Source of the DNA: Herbiconiux ginsengi
GTDB taxonomy: Bacteria > Actinomycetota > Actinomycetes > Actinomycetales > Microbacteriaceae
Assembly: GCF_900107435.1 (NCBI RefSeq)
Contig: NZ_FNPZ01000001.1
Span: 282,960-346,959, forward strand
Reading direction: 5' to 3'
DNA length: 64,000 nucleotides
The notes under the pieces are model-generated. The model saw nothing but the letters and a program-made list of their open reading frames with translations, was not told the origin of the DNA and did not search any database. Positions 25,551 to 34,302 of the stretch are shown here, one piece after another. Made by a program: the position numbers and the translations under genes. Every line of letters begins with the position of its first letter. The first letter of the stretch is position 1.

Positions 25551-27330
25551 CCTCCAGTTCCGCCCGACGACGGGAGCGGGTGGATGGATCGGACGCCAGC
25601 AGCAAGGGTGCGGTGAGCAAGAACAGCAGCCCGAGCACGAACACCACGATGGCCGGTATGGATGGGGACTCGGCGGTGCGGGTGCCGAGCAGCCAGTCGT
25701 AGTAGACGCTGACGAACAGCACCGCTTGCAGCACGATCAAGCCCCAACCGATGCGCGGGAGGCGCTGGAGCAGCCAGGCGAACGGCACCAGGGTGAAGAC
25801 GAGCATCCAGGAGTGCGAGCCTTGCGCCACGATCGTGGCGTTCGGCGAGAACAGCAACAGGCCCCACACGACGACGCTGAGCATCATGGCGCCGATCAGG
25901 AGCAGGCGTTCTTTGTCGAGGACGGTGAGTGATCGGAAACGCACCGCGCTCCACACCAGCATCGCCACGAGAGAGCCGAGCGCCACGGCCCCGAGCGCGA
26001 ACAGTGTGCTCGTCCAGTCCTCGGTGCGGAAGCCGATGGTGGTGAGTTGGTTGAAGGGGAACACGAGATGCCCCTGGTCGAGCCCCAGAAAGGTGACCAG
26101 GTTCTGCACTCTCGCGTCGAGCGCTTCGGAGATCGGTTGCCTGAAGTATTGCGACGCCAGCACGTGGAGGAAGGAGGTGTCGGTGGGGGTGGTGACTCCG
26201 GCGAGGTGCCACTTCAACAACCGATCGCCCGGCGGATCGACGAAACGCTGGTAGGCGATCCAGGGGAGATAGAGCGCCAGGCCGATCGAGGCGCCGACGG
26301 CGATCGGTGCGAAGGCGGACCGCCGGCCGATGCCGCGGAGGGCGTAGAGGCCGACCACGACGAGAGCGGGCAGCGCGAACGCCGCGGCGCCGTGCGCGAG
26401 AACGCCGAAGACCGCAGCGACGACCGCGAACACGAACGTCCAGTTGGCACCCGTCTGTGCTCTTCGGGTGGCGAAGAGGAATCCGAAGGCGGTGAGCACG
26501 AGCGCAGCGGAGAGCATCTTCGGCCAGGTGAAGAGCGTGTTGACCACCGTCGACGGGACGACGGCCGCCAACACCAACGCTCCTACGGAGGCGCGTCGCG
26601 CGAAACCGAGCAGGCGCAAGAAGCCATAGCCTGCAGGAATCCACAGATACTGGGCGAACACGTCGAGCGCGAAGGTGGCGCCTGTCGGCAGGGCACCGCC
26701 GAGACCCGCGACCGTGAACGAACCCCCGCCCACGGCGCCGGCGATCGATTGGCCGGCCGCCAGGAACGGGCTGAACAGCAGCTCGAACCCGACCTGCAGC
26801 GGTGGGCGGTCGCCGCCGTTCCAGTCGCCGATCAGCGGATGAGTGCTCTGGCTGTGCATGAGGTGCTCTTGGAAGAGCCGAGGAATGGTGTTGTCGACGG
26901 GCAGGGAGAAGTAGAAGAAGCGGTTCGCCACCACCGTGTAGGGGTCGGGGCCCGCGCCCCAGACATAGGTGAATCCGATCGAGAAGATGAGCGAACCCAT
27001 CAGGAGGGCGAGCAGAGGAACCGCGGCTCGCCAGTGCACCCAGAGCCGGCTGCGAGCGAAGACCACCACAGCGGCGACGATGAGGCTGCTCGTCACCACG
27101 AGGCCGAACACCGGATGCGCCCAGTACGCGAGGAAGGACACCCAGGCAGCGGCAGCCGTGCCGAGCACCCCGAACAGCGGGGCGAGCAGGGGCTGGCGCC
27201 ACCAGAGCCCATGGAAGACGGCCATGGCGGCGGAGAACACCAGCAGAACAGGAACGCCGAGAGCCACAACCCAGGCAAAGACCGACCAGATCGGCACAAC
27301 ACTCCTCAGAGGAACAACGGATGGTCCCAC
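25531..27330 (-). CDS. Multi-pass membrane protein, GT-C glycosyltransferase-like
   Basis: 599 residues with about 13 hydrophobic segments spread over the whole length, ending in a basic cytoplasmic tail. Loops include GAGPDPYTVVANRFFYFSLP and a long extracellular segment at about 150-190 (NTIPRLFQEHLM, HPLIGDWNGGDRPPLQ) with acidic residues, as seen in GT-C sugar transferases. No clear family motif is visible, so the glycosyltransferase idea is only topology-based. Start could be the GTG at 27294-27296 (VVPIWSVF) rather than the upstream ATG/GTG. Stands alone between convergent and divergent neighbours. Confidence 0.75.
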   Translation of the reverse strand: MGPSVVPLRSVVPIWSVFAWVVALGVPVLLVFSAAMAVFHGLWWRQPLLAPLFGVLGTAAAAWVSFLAYWAHPVFGLVVTSSLIVAAVVVFARSRLWVHWRAAVPLLALLMGSLIFSIGFTYVWGAGPDPYTVVANRFFYFSLPVDNTIPRLFQEHLMHSQSTHPLIGDWNGGDRPPLQVGFELLFSPFLAAGQSIAGAVGGGSFTVAGLGGALPTGATFALDVFAQYLWIPAGYGFLRLLGFARRASVGALVLAAVVPSTVVNTLFTWPKMLSAALVLTAFGFLFATRRAQTGANWTFVFAVVAAVFGVLAHGAAAFALPALVVVGLYALRGIGRRSAFAPIAVGASIGLALYLPWIAYQRFVDPPGDRLLKWHLAGVTTPTDTSFLHVLASQYFRQPISEALDARVQNLVTFLGLDQGHLVFPFNQLTTIGFRTEDWTSTLFALGAVALGSLVAMLVWSAVRFRSLTVLDKERLLLIGAMMLSVVVWGLLLFSPNATIVAQGSHSWMLVFTLVPFAWLLQRLPRIGWGLIVLQAVLFVSVYYDWLLGTRTAESPSIPAIVVFVLGLLFLLTAPLLLASDPSTRSRRRAELEVRPRVG

Positions 27331-27426
27331 TGATCATCACACGTCGGATAGTACACTCCCGAGCCACTCTCGATCAGCAGTCCACGGCGGCCACGAAACC
27401 CGCCCCGTCGAGCCGCCCAGTTCGCC

Positions 27427-28029
27427 CTACGGGCGCAGAAGCACCCGCACCTGGTTGCGGATGTCGTCGCAGACTTCTTGGTCGGTGGACTGCAGGTGCG
27501 CCGGAGATGCCAAGCTCACGAACATCACGGCCGAGATCGCACGAGCGAGAAGCGCGGCATCGCCGGCCGATAGCCGTCCGTCTCGCTGCAGGATCTCGAC
27601 GTAGGCGTCGTCGACCTGCTGGATGATCTCGAGCCCGATGCGGTGATGGGGCTCTTCGGGGTCGCCGAAGACGAGCTCGCGCAGATACGTGCGGCCGTTC
27701 TCGATCTGCCGACGGTTGCACTCGACCACGGGCTCGACGAGCGCCATGACCGCGTCGAGGGGTGACGCCGCGTCGTCGGCCGCGAGAAGGCCCGCTTCGA
27801 TCGCCTCGGCGTAGTGCGTGTTCTGCACGAGCAGCAGCAACTCGGCCTTGCTGCGGGCGTAGAGGAAGAGAGTGCCCGTGCCGATGTCGGCCGCGTCGGC
27901 GATCTGCTGCGTCGTGACCTCGTCGACGCCGAAGCGACCGAACAGCTGGTCTGCGGCCTCGGTGATGCGGTCGAGCTTCTGCTGCTTGTTCCGCTCGCGG
28001 CGGCCAGGGGAGGAGGAGGGGACTTTCAT
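27427..28029 (-). CDS. TetR-family transcriptional regulator
   Basis: 200 residues. N-terminal helix-turn-helix spans about 15-60 (ITEAADQLFGRFGVDEVTTQQIADAADIGTGTLFLYARSK), the classic TetR pattern. The C-terminal ligand domain is helical (HYAEAIEAGLLA, RISAVMFVSLAS). It is divergent from the quinone oxidoreductase at 28113, and the 83-nt gap holds a promoter overlapped by dyads, so it most likely represses that gene. Confidence 0.9.
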   Translation of the reverse strand: MKVPSSSPGRRERNKQQKLDRITEAADQLFGRFGVDEVTTQQIADAADIGTGTLFLYARSKAELLLLVQNTHYAEAIEAGLLAADDAASPLDAVMALVEPVVECNRRQIENGRTYLRELVFGDPEEPHHRIGLEIIQQVDDAYVEILQRDGRLSAGDAALLARAISAVMFVSLASPAHLQSTDQEVCDDIRNQVRVLLRP

Positions 28030-28060
28030 CAGAACTCAAGTGTATTCCCCGCCCAGTCGT

Positions 28061-28092
28061 TTGCGATTCACCTCATAAATGAGTACATTCAT
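28061..28092 (+). promoter_or_regulatory. Promoter and overlapping TetR operator of the oxidoreductase
   Basis: TTGCGA (28061-28066) and TACATT (28084-28089) are spaced by 17 nt. Within and just after the spacer, CTCATAAATGAG (28072-28083) is a perfect dyad with a 2-nt centre, and ATGA/TCAT ends bound ATGAGTACATTCAT (28079-28092). Binding there would block the -10. A GAGGAGAG ribosome site follows at 28099-28106 before ATG 28113. Confidence 0.6.
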
Positions 28093-28112
28093 AAAAAACG
28101 AGGAGAGACACG

Positions 28113-29111
28113 ATGAAGGCTTTCAGGATCGATCGGTACAAGGGCGAGCTGCGAGAAGCGGATGCCGCAGAGCCGGTCGTGGGCGATCACGACGTGCTGG
28201 TGCGTGTGCACGCCGCCGGAGTGAACCAGCTCGATCTGAAGCTGGCCCTGGGAGAGTTCAAGGCGATGCTCCACTACGAACTCCCCCTGACCCTGGGGCA
28301 CGACGTCGCCGGCGTGGTCGAGGCCGTCGGTGCAGCCGTCACCCGCTTCGCACTCGGTGACGAGGTGTTCGCCCGGGCAGCCGACTTCCGCATCGGCACG
28401 TTCGCCGAGCTCATCGCGATCGCCGAGACCGATGTGGCGCTGAAGCCCGCGTCGTCGAGCATGGTCGAGGCCGCCTCGTTGCCGCTCGTGGCACTCACCG
28501 CCTGGCAGGCCCTGGTGGAGCGCGCTGACGTCGGAGCGGGAAGCCGCGTGCTGATCCACGGCGGGGCAGGCGGATTCGGCTCGATCGCCGTGCAGCTGGC
28601 GAAGCACCTGGGCGCTCACGTCGCTACGACGGCGAGCGGCTCGAACGTCGAGTGGCTGCGCGAGCTCGGCGCCGACGACGTCATCGACTATCGCTCGCAG
28701 CGCTTCGATGAACTGCTCGACGGGTATGACGTGGTGATCGACGGTATCGGCGGCGAGAACCTCGAGAGGTCGCTGAGCGTGCCGCGCCCGGGCGGGCGGG
28801 CGATCGGGATCGCCGGCCCGCCCGACCCGGCGTTCGCGCGGGAGATCGGCCTGAACCCGGCCCTCCGGCTGGCCATCGGCGGCCTCAGCGCGAACCTGCG
28901 GCGGCGGGCGCGGCGACTCGGTGTCGACTACTCCTTCCTCTGGATGAGAGCCGATGGCAGGCAGCTCGCCGAGATCGCCGCGCTCGTCGACGCCGGCGCC
29001 CTGCATCCCGTGATCGGACGAGTGTTCCCGTTCGCCGAGACCCCCGCCGCCCTCACCGCTCTCGAACGCGGCGGCCTGCGCGGCAAGGTCGTGGTCACCA
29101 TGACCGACTGA
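28113..29111 (+). CDS. NADP-dependent quinone oxidoreductase-type alcohol dehydrogenase (MDR, zinc-free)
   Basis: 332 residues. GVNQLDLKLALGEF, LTLGHDVAGVVEAVGAAVTRF and the cofactor motif VLIHGGAGGFGSIAVQLAKHLGA (about 148-170) are those of the quinone oxidoreductase branch of medium-chain dehydrogenases; zinc ligands are absent. The gene is divergent from TetR and 113 nt upstream of the alpha/beta hydrolase, probably one regulated unit. Typical roles are reduction of reactive enones or quinones; the inducing compound is unknown. Confidence 0.9.
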   Translation: MKAFRIDRYKGELREADAAEPVVGDHDVLVRVHAAGVNQLDLKLALGEFKAMLHYELPLTLGHDVAGVVEAVGAAVTRFALGDEVFARAADFRIGTFAELIAIAETDVALKPASSSMVEAASLPLVALTAWQALVERADVGAGSRVLIHGGAGGFGSIAVQLAKHLGAHVATTASGSNVEWLRELGADDVIDYRSQRFDELLDGYDVVIDGIGGENLERSLSVPRPGGRAIGIAGPPDPAFAREIGLNPALRLAIGGLSANLRRRARRLGVDYSFLWMRADGRQLAEIAALVDAGALHPVIGRVFPFAETPAALTALERGGLRGKVVVTMTD

Positions 29112-29224
29112 CCCGATCCGACACCCCCCTGTCCACTCTCGAACAAAGAAGCCACCGTGCCGTCACTCACCGGAGCACCCGCCGAAGCCCTGTACCCCGA
29201 ACCGAAAGCCTGAAGGAGTCGATC

Positions 29225-30079
29225 ATGAACAGCGACGAAGAAGTCATCACCTCCTACGCGAAGGCGCCCAACCGCACCCTCAGCGCCGGCGGCACCACCT
29301 TCGCCTACCGCGAACTGGGCCCCAGGGGCGGTGTGCCCGTGGTGTTCTTCGCGCACCTCGCGGCGACCCTCGACAACTGGGACCCCCGGATCGTCGACCC
29401 GATCGCGAAGAACCGCCACGTCATCGCCTTCGACAACGTGGGCGTCGGCGGGTCGTCGGGAACCGTGCCGCCCACCATCGAGCAGGCCGCCGAGGACGCC
29501 TACCGCTTCATCACCGCCCTCGGCTTCGACACCATCGACGTGTTCTCGTTCTCGATGGGCGGGATGATCGCCCAAGACCTCATCGTGGCGCACCCGGGTC
29601 TTGTGCGCCGGCTCGTACTCACCGGCACCGGGCCGCGCGGCGGCAAGGACATGGACAAGGTGCTGCGCACCACCTACTACGACGTGCTGCGCGCGACCCT
29701 CACCCGCTCCGACCCGAAGGAGTTCCTCTTCTTCAACCGAGACACCGCCGGCAAACGCGCCGGCAAGGCGTTCATCGAACGTCTCACAGAGCGAGCGACC
29801 GACCGCGACGCGCCAATCCGGCTGAAAGCCTTCCAGACGCAGCTCCGCGCAATCCAGCGCTACGGCCGCTCCACACCGTCGGACCTCTCAGAACTCACCA
29901 TGCCGACACTCATCGCAAACGGCGACAACGACCGCATGGTGCCCTCCGCGCTCTCCAACGACCTCCATCAGCGGATCACCGGCTCGGAGCTGATCATCTA
30001 CCCCGATTCCGGCCACGGCGGCATCTTCCAGTACCACCCCGACTTCGCGCCGCGAGCGGTCGAATTCCTCGGGGGCTGA
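29225..30079 (+). CDS. Alpha/beta hydrolase
   Basis: 284 residues. The fold is clear: oxyanion strand VPVVFFAHLAATLDNWDPR, nucleophile elbow FSFSMGGMIAQ (Ser about 110), catalytic Asp in TLIANGDNDRMVP (about 237) and His in YPDSGHGGIFQ (about 263). Preceded by GAAGGAG at 29212-29218. Same strand as the TetR-controlled oxidoreductase, and commonly found in stress or xenobiotic response units. Substrate not predictable. Confidence 0.9.
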   Translation: MNSDEEVITSYAKAPNRTLSAGGTTFAYRELGPRGGVPVVFFAHLAATLDNWDPRIVDPIAKNRHVIAFDNVGVGGSSGTVPPTIEQAAEDAYRFITALGFDTIDVFSFSMGGMIAQDLIVAHPGLVRRLVLTGTGPRGGKDMDKVLRTTYYDVLRATLTRSDPKEFLFFNRDTAGKRAGKAFIERLTERATDRDAPIRLKAFQTQLRAIQRYGRSTPSDLSELTMPTLIANGDNDRMVPSALSNDLHQRITGSELIIYPDSGHGGIFQYHPDFAPRAVEFLGG

Positions 30080-30212
30080 CCTCATCGAGGCCGCCTCGCT
30101 TCGTGCTCTCCGCTCACACGCCGGAGCGCTCCCACCACATCGGCCGGGGACGATCACTCGCCCAGAGAGCTGGGGGCGGGGACGAGCTGAGGCTCCGTCC
30201 CCGCCCTCGGCG

Positions 30213-31502
30213 TCAGCGGACGCCTTTGACCCGGTAGACGAAGACCGCGCCGAGCACGGCGACGACGGCGCCGATTCCGTACAGCAGCTGGTAGCCGTTT
30301 ATCGACAGGGTGACCCCGAGACCGATGATGGCGGGCGCGATCGCGGGAGCGATCGACTGCGGAAGACCGTTCGTGATCGCGAGCACACCCAGATCCTTCG
30401 CGGTGTCCTTCTTGTGGGGCAGGGTCTCGGTCGCGAGGGCGAGATCGACGGCGAAGAAGCCACCTCCTCCGAGACCGAGGATCGCACTGGCGATCGTGAT
30501 CCAGATGGGCGCCGGGCCGAACGCGATCAGGAGCAGCCCCGCTGCGATGAGCACGGATCCGAGTGCGACGAACGCGCGGCGGTTGCGAAGGCGGTCGGAC
30601 AGCACTCCGAAGACCACGCTCGAGATGATCGTCATGATGCACGAAGCGAGATTGTTGGCGACGATGAGGCCTGTGAGCTCGGCGCCCCCGATCTGGAATC
30701 GATCGATGAGCAGATACACGGTGTAGGTGTTGATGCCGCTGTAGCCGAACATGATCGCGAATCGGCTGAGCCAGACCCAGCCGAAGTCGGGCGCCTTCCG
30801 CGGGTTGAAGACGAACGACATGCCGAACTCCTTGAGCGAGAATCGCGGCACGCTCGACCGCTCTATCTGCTTGTCGCGCAGCACTGCGACGAAGAAGGCG
30901 GAGAAGAGGAGCATCAGGATGCCCGGAACGACGAACCGCTCGATGTAACCGGTGAAGACGTTGACCACGATCGACCCGACCAGCAGCGCGATCGGCAGAC
31001 CGAACCCGACGAGCCCGGACACGAGACCGCGCCGCGCGTCGGGTACTTGGTCGGCCACCGTCGCGTTGGCGGCCGCCTGGGCGGAGTTGATGAAGATCTC
31101 CACCAGGCACCAGCCCAGGATGATCATCCACAGCGAGTTGGCTGACGCGATGAGATAGAGGCTCAGCACGCCGCCGATCGCTCCGCCGAGGATCCAGGGC
31201 CGGCGACGGCCGAAGCGGGACACGGTCCGATCGGAGAGCCGGCCTGCGAGGGGGTTGCAGATGATGGCGAAGACCGCGCCGATCGCGGCGACGAGACCGA
31301 ACGCGCCGGCGGCCTCATCGGGGCCGACGACGTCCTGGATCTTCAGCGGGAGTGTCAGCATGATCGGTGTCAGGATCGCCATGTACGAGCCGAAGTTGGT
31401 GAGCGCGAGGAGCGGCGCGTAGGCGCGACCTTCTCGATCGCCGACGCGTCCGTCGGGGATGTCGACGGGGGCGTCGGTGTCGCTCGTGAGTGGGGTGTTC
31501 AT
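30213..31502 (-). CDS. MFS transporter (GPH/sugar-cation symporter-like)
   Basis: 429 residues from ATG 31502, with AAAGGAG on the minus strand 8 nt before; the in-frame ATG at 31523 precedes that site. Twelve membrane segments are apparent. The loop LSDRTVSRFGRRRPWILGG after the second/third helix is the MFS/GPH signature, and GVLSDRLRNRRAFV is its repeat in the second half. Last gene of the minus-strand operon LacI, two ADP-ribosylglycohydrolases, MFS. It should import the substrate of those hydrolases, likely a glycoside or nucleoside-like compound. Confidence 0.88.
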   Translation of the reverse strand: MNTPLTSDTDAPVDIPDGRVGDREGRAYAPLLALTNFGSYMAILTPIMLTLPLKIQDVVGPDEAAGAFGLVAAIGAVFAIICNPLAGRLSDRTVSRFGRRRPWILGGAIGGVLSLYLIASANSLWMIILGWCLVEIFINSAQAAANATVADQVPDARRGLVSGLVGFGLPIALLVGSIVVNVFTGYIERFVVPGILMLLFSAFFVAVLRDKQIERSSVPRFSLKEFGMSFVFNPRKAPDFGWVWLSRFAIMFGYSGINTYTVYLLIDRFQIGGAELTGLIVANNLASCIMTIISSVVFGVLSDRLRNRRAFVALGSVLIAAGLLLIAFGPAPIWITIASAILGLGGGGFFAVDLALATETLPHKKDTAKDLGVLAITNGLPQSIAPAIAPAIIGLGVTLSINGYQLLYGIGAVVAVLGAVFVYRVKGVR

Positions 31503-31546
31503 CGGGATGACTCCTTTGTCCATTGCTTGATCGGTGAGCGGGCGGT

Positions 31547-32875
31547 TCAGGGTTGGAATCGACGGACGAGTGCCGTCGTACGGGTGGCGAGATCGGAGAG
31601 GCGGACGTCGCCGATCCCGAAGACGCCGCTGCGGTAGGAGTCGTGGAGCGGATCGGCGAGTGCGGCCGGGATCTTCTCGAGCCCGACGAACGCTCCGGCC
31701 CAGGCCCCGGCGGTCGCGCCGATGGAATCGGTGTCCAATCCGGCGGTGACCGCGAGTCCTGCGGTTCGGGCGAAGTCGCCTTCGCCCCAGAGGATTGCGG
31801 CGGTGAGGGCCCCGGCGTTGTTGATGGTGTGCACCCAGCTCATCCGTGGGTGACGCGCGGCGAGGGCGTCCAAAGCGGTCTCCCAGTTCGCGCCGGAGCG
31901 GTATGCCTCGACGACGGTGCGGATCTCTTCGGCGAGGCGACTGGCCGGCGGCAGGTGGCGAAGGGACTCTTCGACCGACGCTTCCGGCGTGGGCGACGTG
32001 AAGGCGGACGCGACGAGAGCGGCCGCCCACATCTCCCCGTAGATGCCATTGGCACGGTGACTCAATCGCGCATCGTAGTAGGCCGCAAGCGCGGCGGCTC
32101 GAGATCTACCCGCGTAGATGAAGCCGAAGATGTCAGCACGGATGAGGGCGCCGATCCACTCCCGGAAGGGGTTGTGGTACTCCCCCACGTCATCCAGAGG
32201 CACTTCGCGGATGAGGTTCTGGTAGGCGTTTCGCTCCGCCGTGAACACTTGATACGCCGGGAACCTGCTGAGCCACTCGACGGCGACATCCCGGGTGGTG
32301 TAGTCGATGCCGTAGGTTTCGACGAGGTGCAGTCCGAGCACCGTGTAGTCGATGTCGTCGTCTCGCGTACCGCCGTCGATGCGGCTCTCCGTGACACCTT
32401 CGAAGCCCCACATGCCCAACTGGGCGCGGTCTGCACCGTCGGCGAACGGTACGTATCCAGCGAGCGGATACCGGCCGAGTGGTTCGAGGTAGGAACGGAT
32501 GCTCGCGCGCGTGGGCCCGATCTCGAAGGGCTTGCCCATCATGTTGCCGATGACCCGCCCGGTCCACGCTCCGGCCATCCGATCGTCGATGTCGGCGGGT
32601 GCAGAGCCCTCGCCCACGTCGGCCAAGGAGGCGGTGATTGCGGGGAGGTCGGATGCTTCGAAATAGGGCCAGTCGGCGGGTGCGGGCAAGGCGAGCACCT
32701 GGTCGTAGAGCGCCAGGAGGTGCGACTCGTCGTTCGGATTCAGTTCGGCGAGCCGGGTCCTGAACGAATCGACGTCGCGTCCAGTTTGCTCGGCCTGGTC
32801 GAGCTCGCCCAGTGCGAGCCCCCACGGGTCTTGCGTCATGCCCATTTCCTTCTGAACATCTGGCACGTATTCCAT
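31547..32875 (-). CDS. ADP-ribosylglycohydrolase-family protein, copy 2
   Basis: 442 residues. Starts at ATG 32875 (GAGAGGAA 5 nt before it); the paralogue aligns from the same MEY/VEY start. After an N-terminal extension of about 90 residues, the family core begins at DRMAGAWTGRVIGNMMGKP. Metal sites are seen in RDDDIDYT (about 190) and AGLDTDSIGATAGAWAGA (about 385). Family members cleave N- or O-glycosidic bonds of ADP-ribose adducts or sugars such as in dinitrogenase reductase reactivation. Operon context with LacI and MFS suggests a catabolic rather than regulatory role. Confidence 0.87.
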   Translation of the reverse strand: MEYVPDVQKEMGMTQDPWGLALGELDQAEQTGRDVDSFRTRLAELNPNDESHLLALYDQVLALPAPADWPYFEASDLPAITASLADVGEGSAPADIDDRMAGAWTGRVIGNMMGKPFEIGPTRASIRSYLEPLGRYPLAGYVPFADGADRAQLGMWGFEGVTESRIDGGTRDDDIDYTVLGLHLVETYGIDYTTRDVAVEWLSRFPAYQVFTAERNAYQNLIREVPLDDVGEYHNPFREWIGALIRADIFGFIYAGRSRAAALAAYYDARLSHRANGIYGEMWAAALVASAFTSPTPEASVEESLRHLPPASRLAEEIRTVVEAYRSGANWETALDALAARHPRMSWVHTINNAGALTAAILWGEGDFARTAGLAVTAGLDTDSIGATAGAWAGAFVGLEKIPAALADPLHDSYRSGVFGIGDVRLSDLATRTTALVRRFQP

Positions 32876-32950
32876 GTGGTTCCTCTCAGTGGTGCGGGCG
32901 CGTGACGGATGCCGCGCCGGGTGGACGGTACGAATGTGTTCCGGCCGCGC

Positions 32951-34300
32951 TCAGCTGCCGGAGTGCGGGAGGTGCCGGAGGGTGCGCGTGGCGAGGTCGT
33001 CCAGGTCGATGTCGGCGAAGCCGAACAGAGCGCTGTGGGTCCGTCCGCGCAGCGGCTCGAGCCAGTGCCGCGGTATCCGGTCGTAACCGACGTACGCGCC
33101 CGCCCAGGAACCGGCTGTGGCCCCGATGGAGTCGGTGTCGAGTCCGGCGAGCACCGCCAGGGCGATCGTGTCGGTGAAGTCGCCGCCACCCCACAACAAG
33201 GCGGCGGTCAGGGCGCCGGCGTTGTTGATGGTGTGGACCCAGCTCATGCCGGGATGGCGCACGCTGATCCCCCGCACCGACTCGCCCCAGGGCCGGCCGG
33301 CACGGTGATGGTCTCGCACCGTACGGATCTCTTCAGCGAGGCGGCTCGTCGGCGGGATCTGTGCGAGGGAGAGCTCGATCGATTCCTCAGGACTTTCTGC
33401 CACGAACGCGGAGGAGATCAGGGCTGCCGCCCACATGGCGCCGTAGATGCCATTGGAACGATGGCTGAGCACGGCGTCGTTGTATGCCATTGTGGCCGCG
33501 GCGCGTGGATGGCCGGGACGCACGTACCCGAAGACGTCCGCGCGTATCAGGGCGCCGATCCATTCCCGGAAGGGATTGTGGAACTCGCCGACCTCCTCGA
33601 GGGGAATCTCGCGCACCAGGTTGTTGTAGGCGGCCCGCTCGGCCGTGTACGTCTGGTACAGCGGCAGGCGGTGGAGCCACTCGTAAGCGACGTCGAAGGT
33701 CCGGTACGCCGGACCGTAGGTCTCGAGCAGGTGCAGCCCGAGGATGGTGTAGTCGATGTCGTCGTCGCGCACACCGCCGTCGATGCGCCCGCGGGAGACG
33801 GCGGCATAGGGCACCACGGAATCCATCAGGAACCCCGACGCGTGCAGGGCGGTGACCGAGACATCCGGAATCGGAATGTAGTCGGTGAGGGGAAGCGCGT
33901 CCTGCGCCCGGAGGTACCGCTCCGTCTGCTCCATGTCCCAGCCCAGCTCGACCGGTTTTCCGAGCATGTTGCCGGCGAGCCTCCCGTGCCAGGCCCCACG
34001 GATGCGATCGGAGATCCCGCCGAGCGAAGGAGCAGTTCTCGACGCGGCCGGAAGAGACTCGAGGATGTCGGCGAGGCCGGACTCCTCGAAGTACGGGCTG
34101 TCGCTCGGCGGGACGAGGGGAAGCGTCTCGTAGAGCTCGGTGAGAGCGGTTTCGTCGGCGAACGACAGTTCGGCGAAGCGGCGCCGCTCCGCGCTCACAT
34201 CGTGTCCGGCTTCCATCGCCTGCTGGAGCTCGTTCAACGCCAGGCCATACGGCTCCTGGCTGATGCCGAAGCGGCGTTCGAACTCGTCGATGTACTCCAC
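32951..34300 (-). CDS. ADP-ribosylglycohydrolase-family protein, copy 1
   Basis: 449 residues from GTG 34300, 2 nt after the LacI stop, with GGAAGGAA just before it. Strongly similar to the following gene over its full length; both share HNPFREWIGALIRAD, SHRSNGIYGAMWAAAL and SWVHTINNAGALTAA blocks. Metal-site motifs RDDDIDYT and GLDTDSIGATAGSWAGA are intact, so both copies look active. Two intact paralogues side by side suggest different substrates or a hetero-oligomer. Whether they hydrolyse ADP-ribose, nucleosides or another glycoside cannot be read from sequence. Confidence 0.87.
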   Translation of the reverse strand: MEYIDEFERRFGISQEPYGLALNELQQAMEAGHDVSAERRRFAELSFADETALTELYETLPLVPPSDSPYFEESGLADILESLPAASRTAPSLGGISDRIRGAWHGRLAGNMLGKPVELGWDMEQTERYLRAQDALPLTDYIPIPDVSVTALHASGFLMDSVVPYAAVSRGRIDGGVRDDDIDYTILGLHLLETYGPAYRTFDVAYEWLHRLPLYQTYTAERAAYNNLVREIPLEEVGEFHNPFREWIGALIRADVFGYVRPGHPRAAATMAYNDAVLSHRSNGIYGAMWAAALISSAFVAESPEESIELSLAQIPPTSRLAEEIRTVRDHHRAGRPWGESVRGISVRHPGMSWVHTINNAGALTAALLWGGGDFTDTIALAVLAGLDTDSIGATAGSWAGAYVGYDRIPRHWLEPLRGRTHSALFGFADIDLDDLATRTLRHLPHSGS

Positions 34301-34302
34301 GA

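Noticed and set aside
25235-27367. 710-residue minus-strand frame
   Set aside because: Alternative frame of the membrane-protein gene at 25531 with arginine/alanine-rich nonsense.
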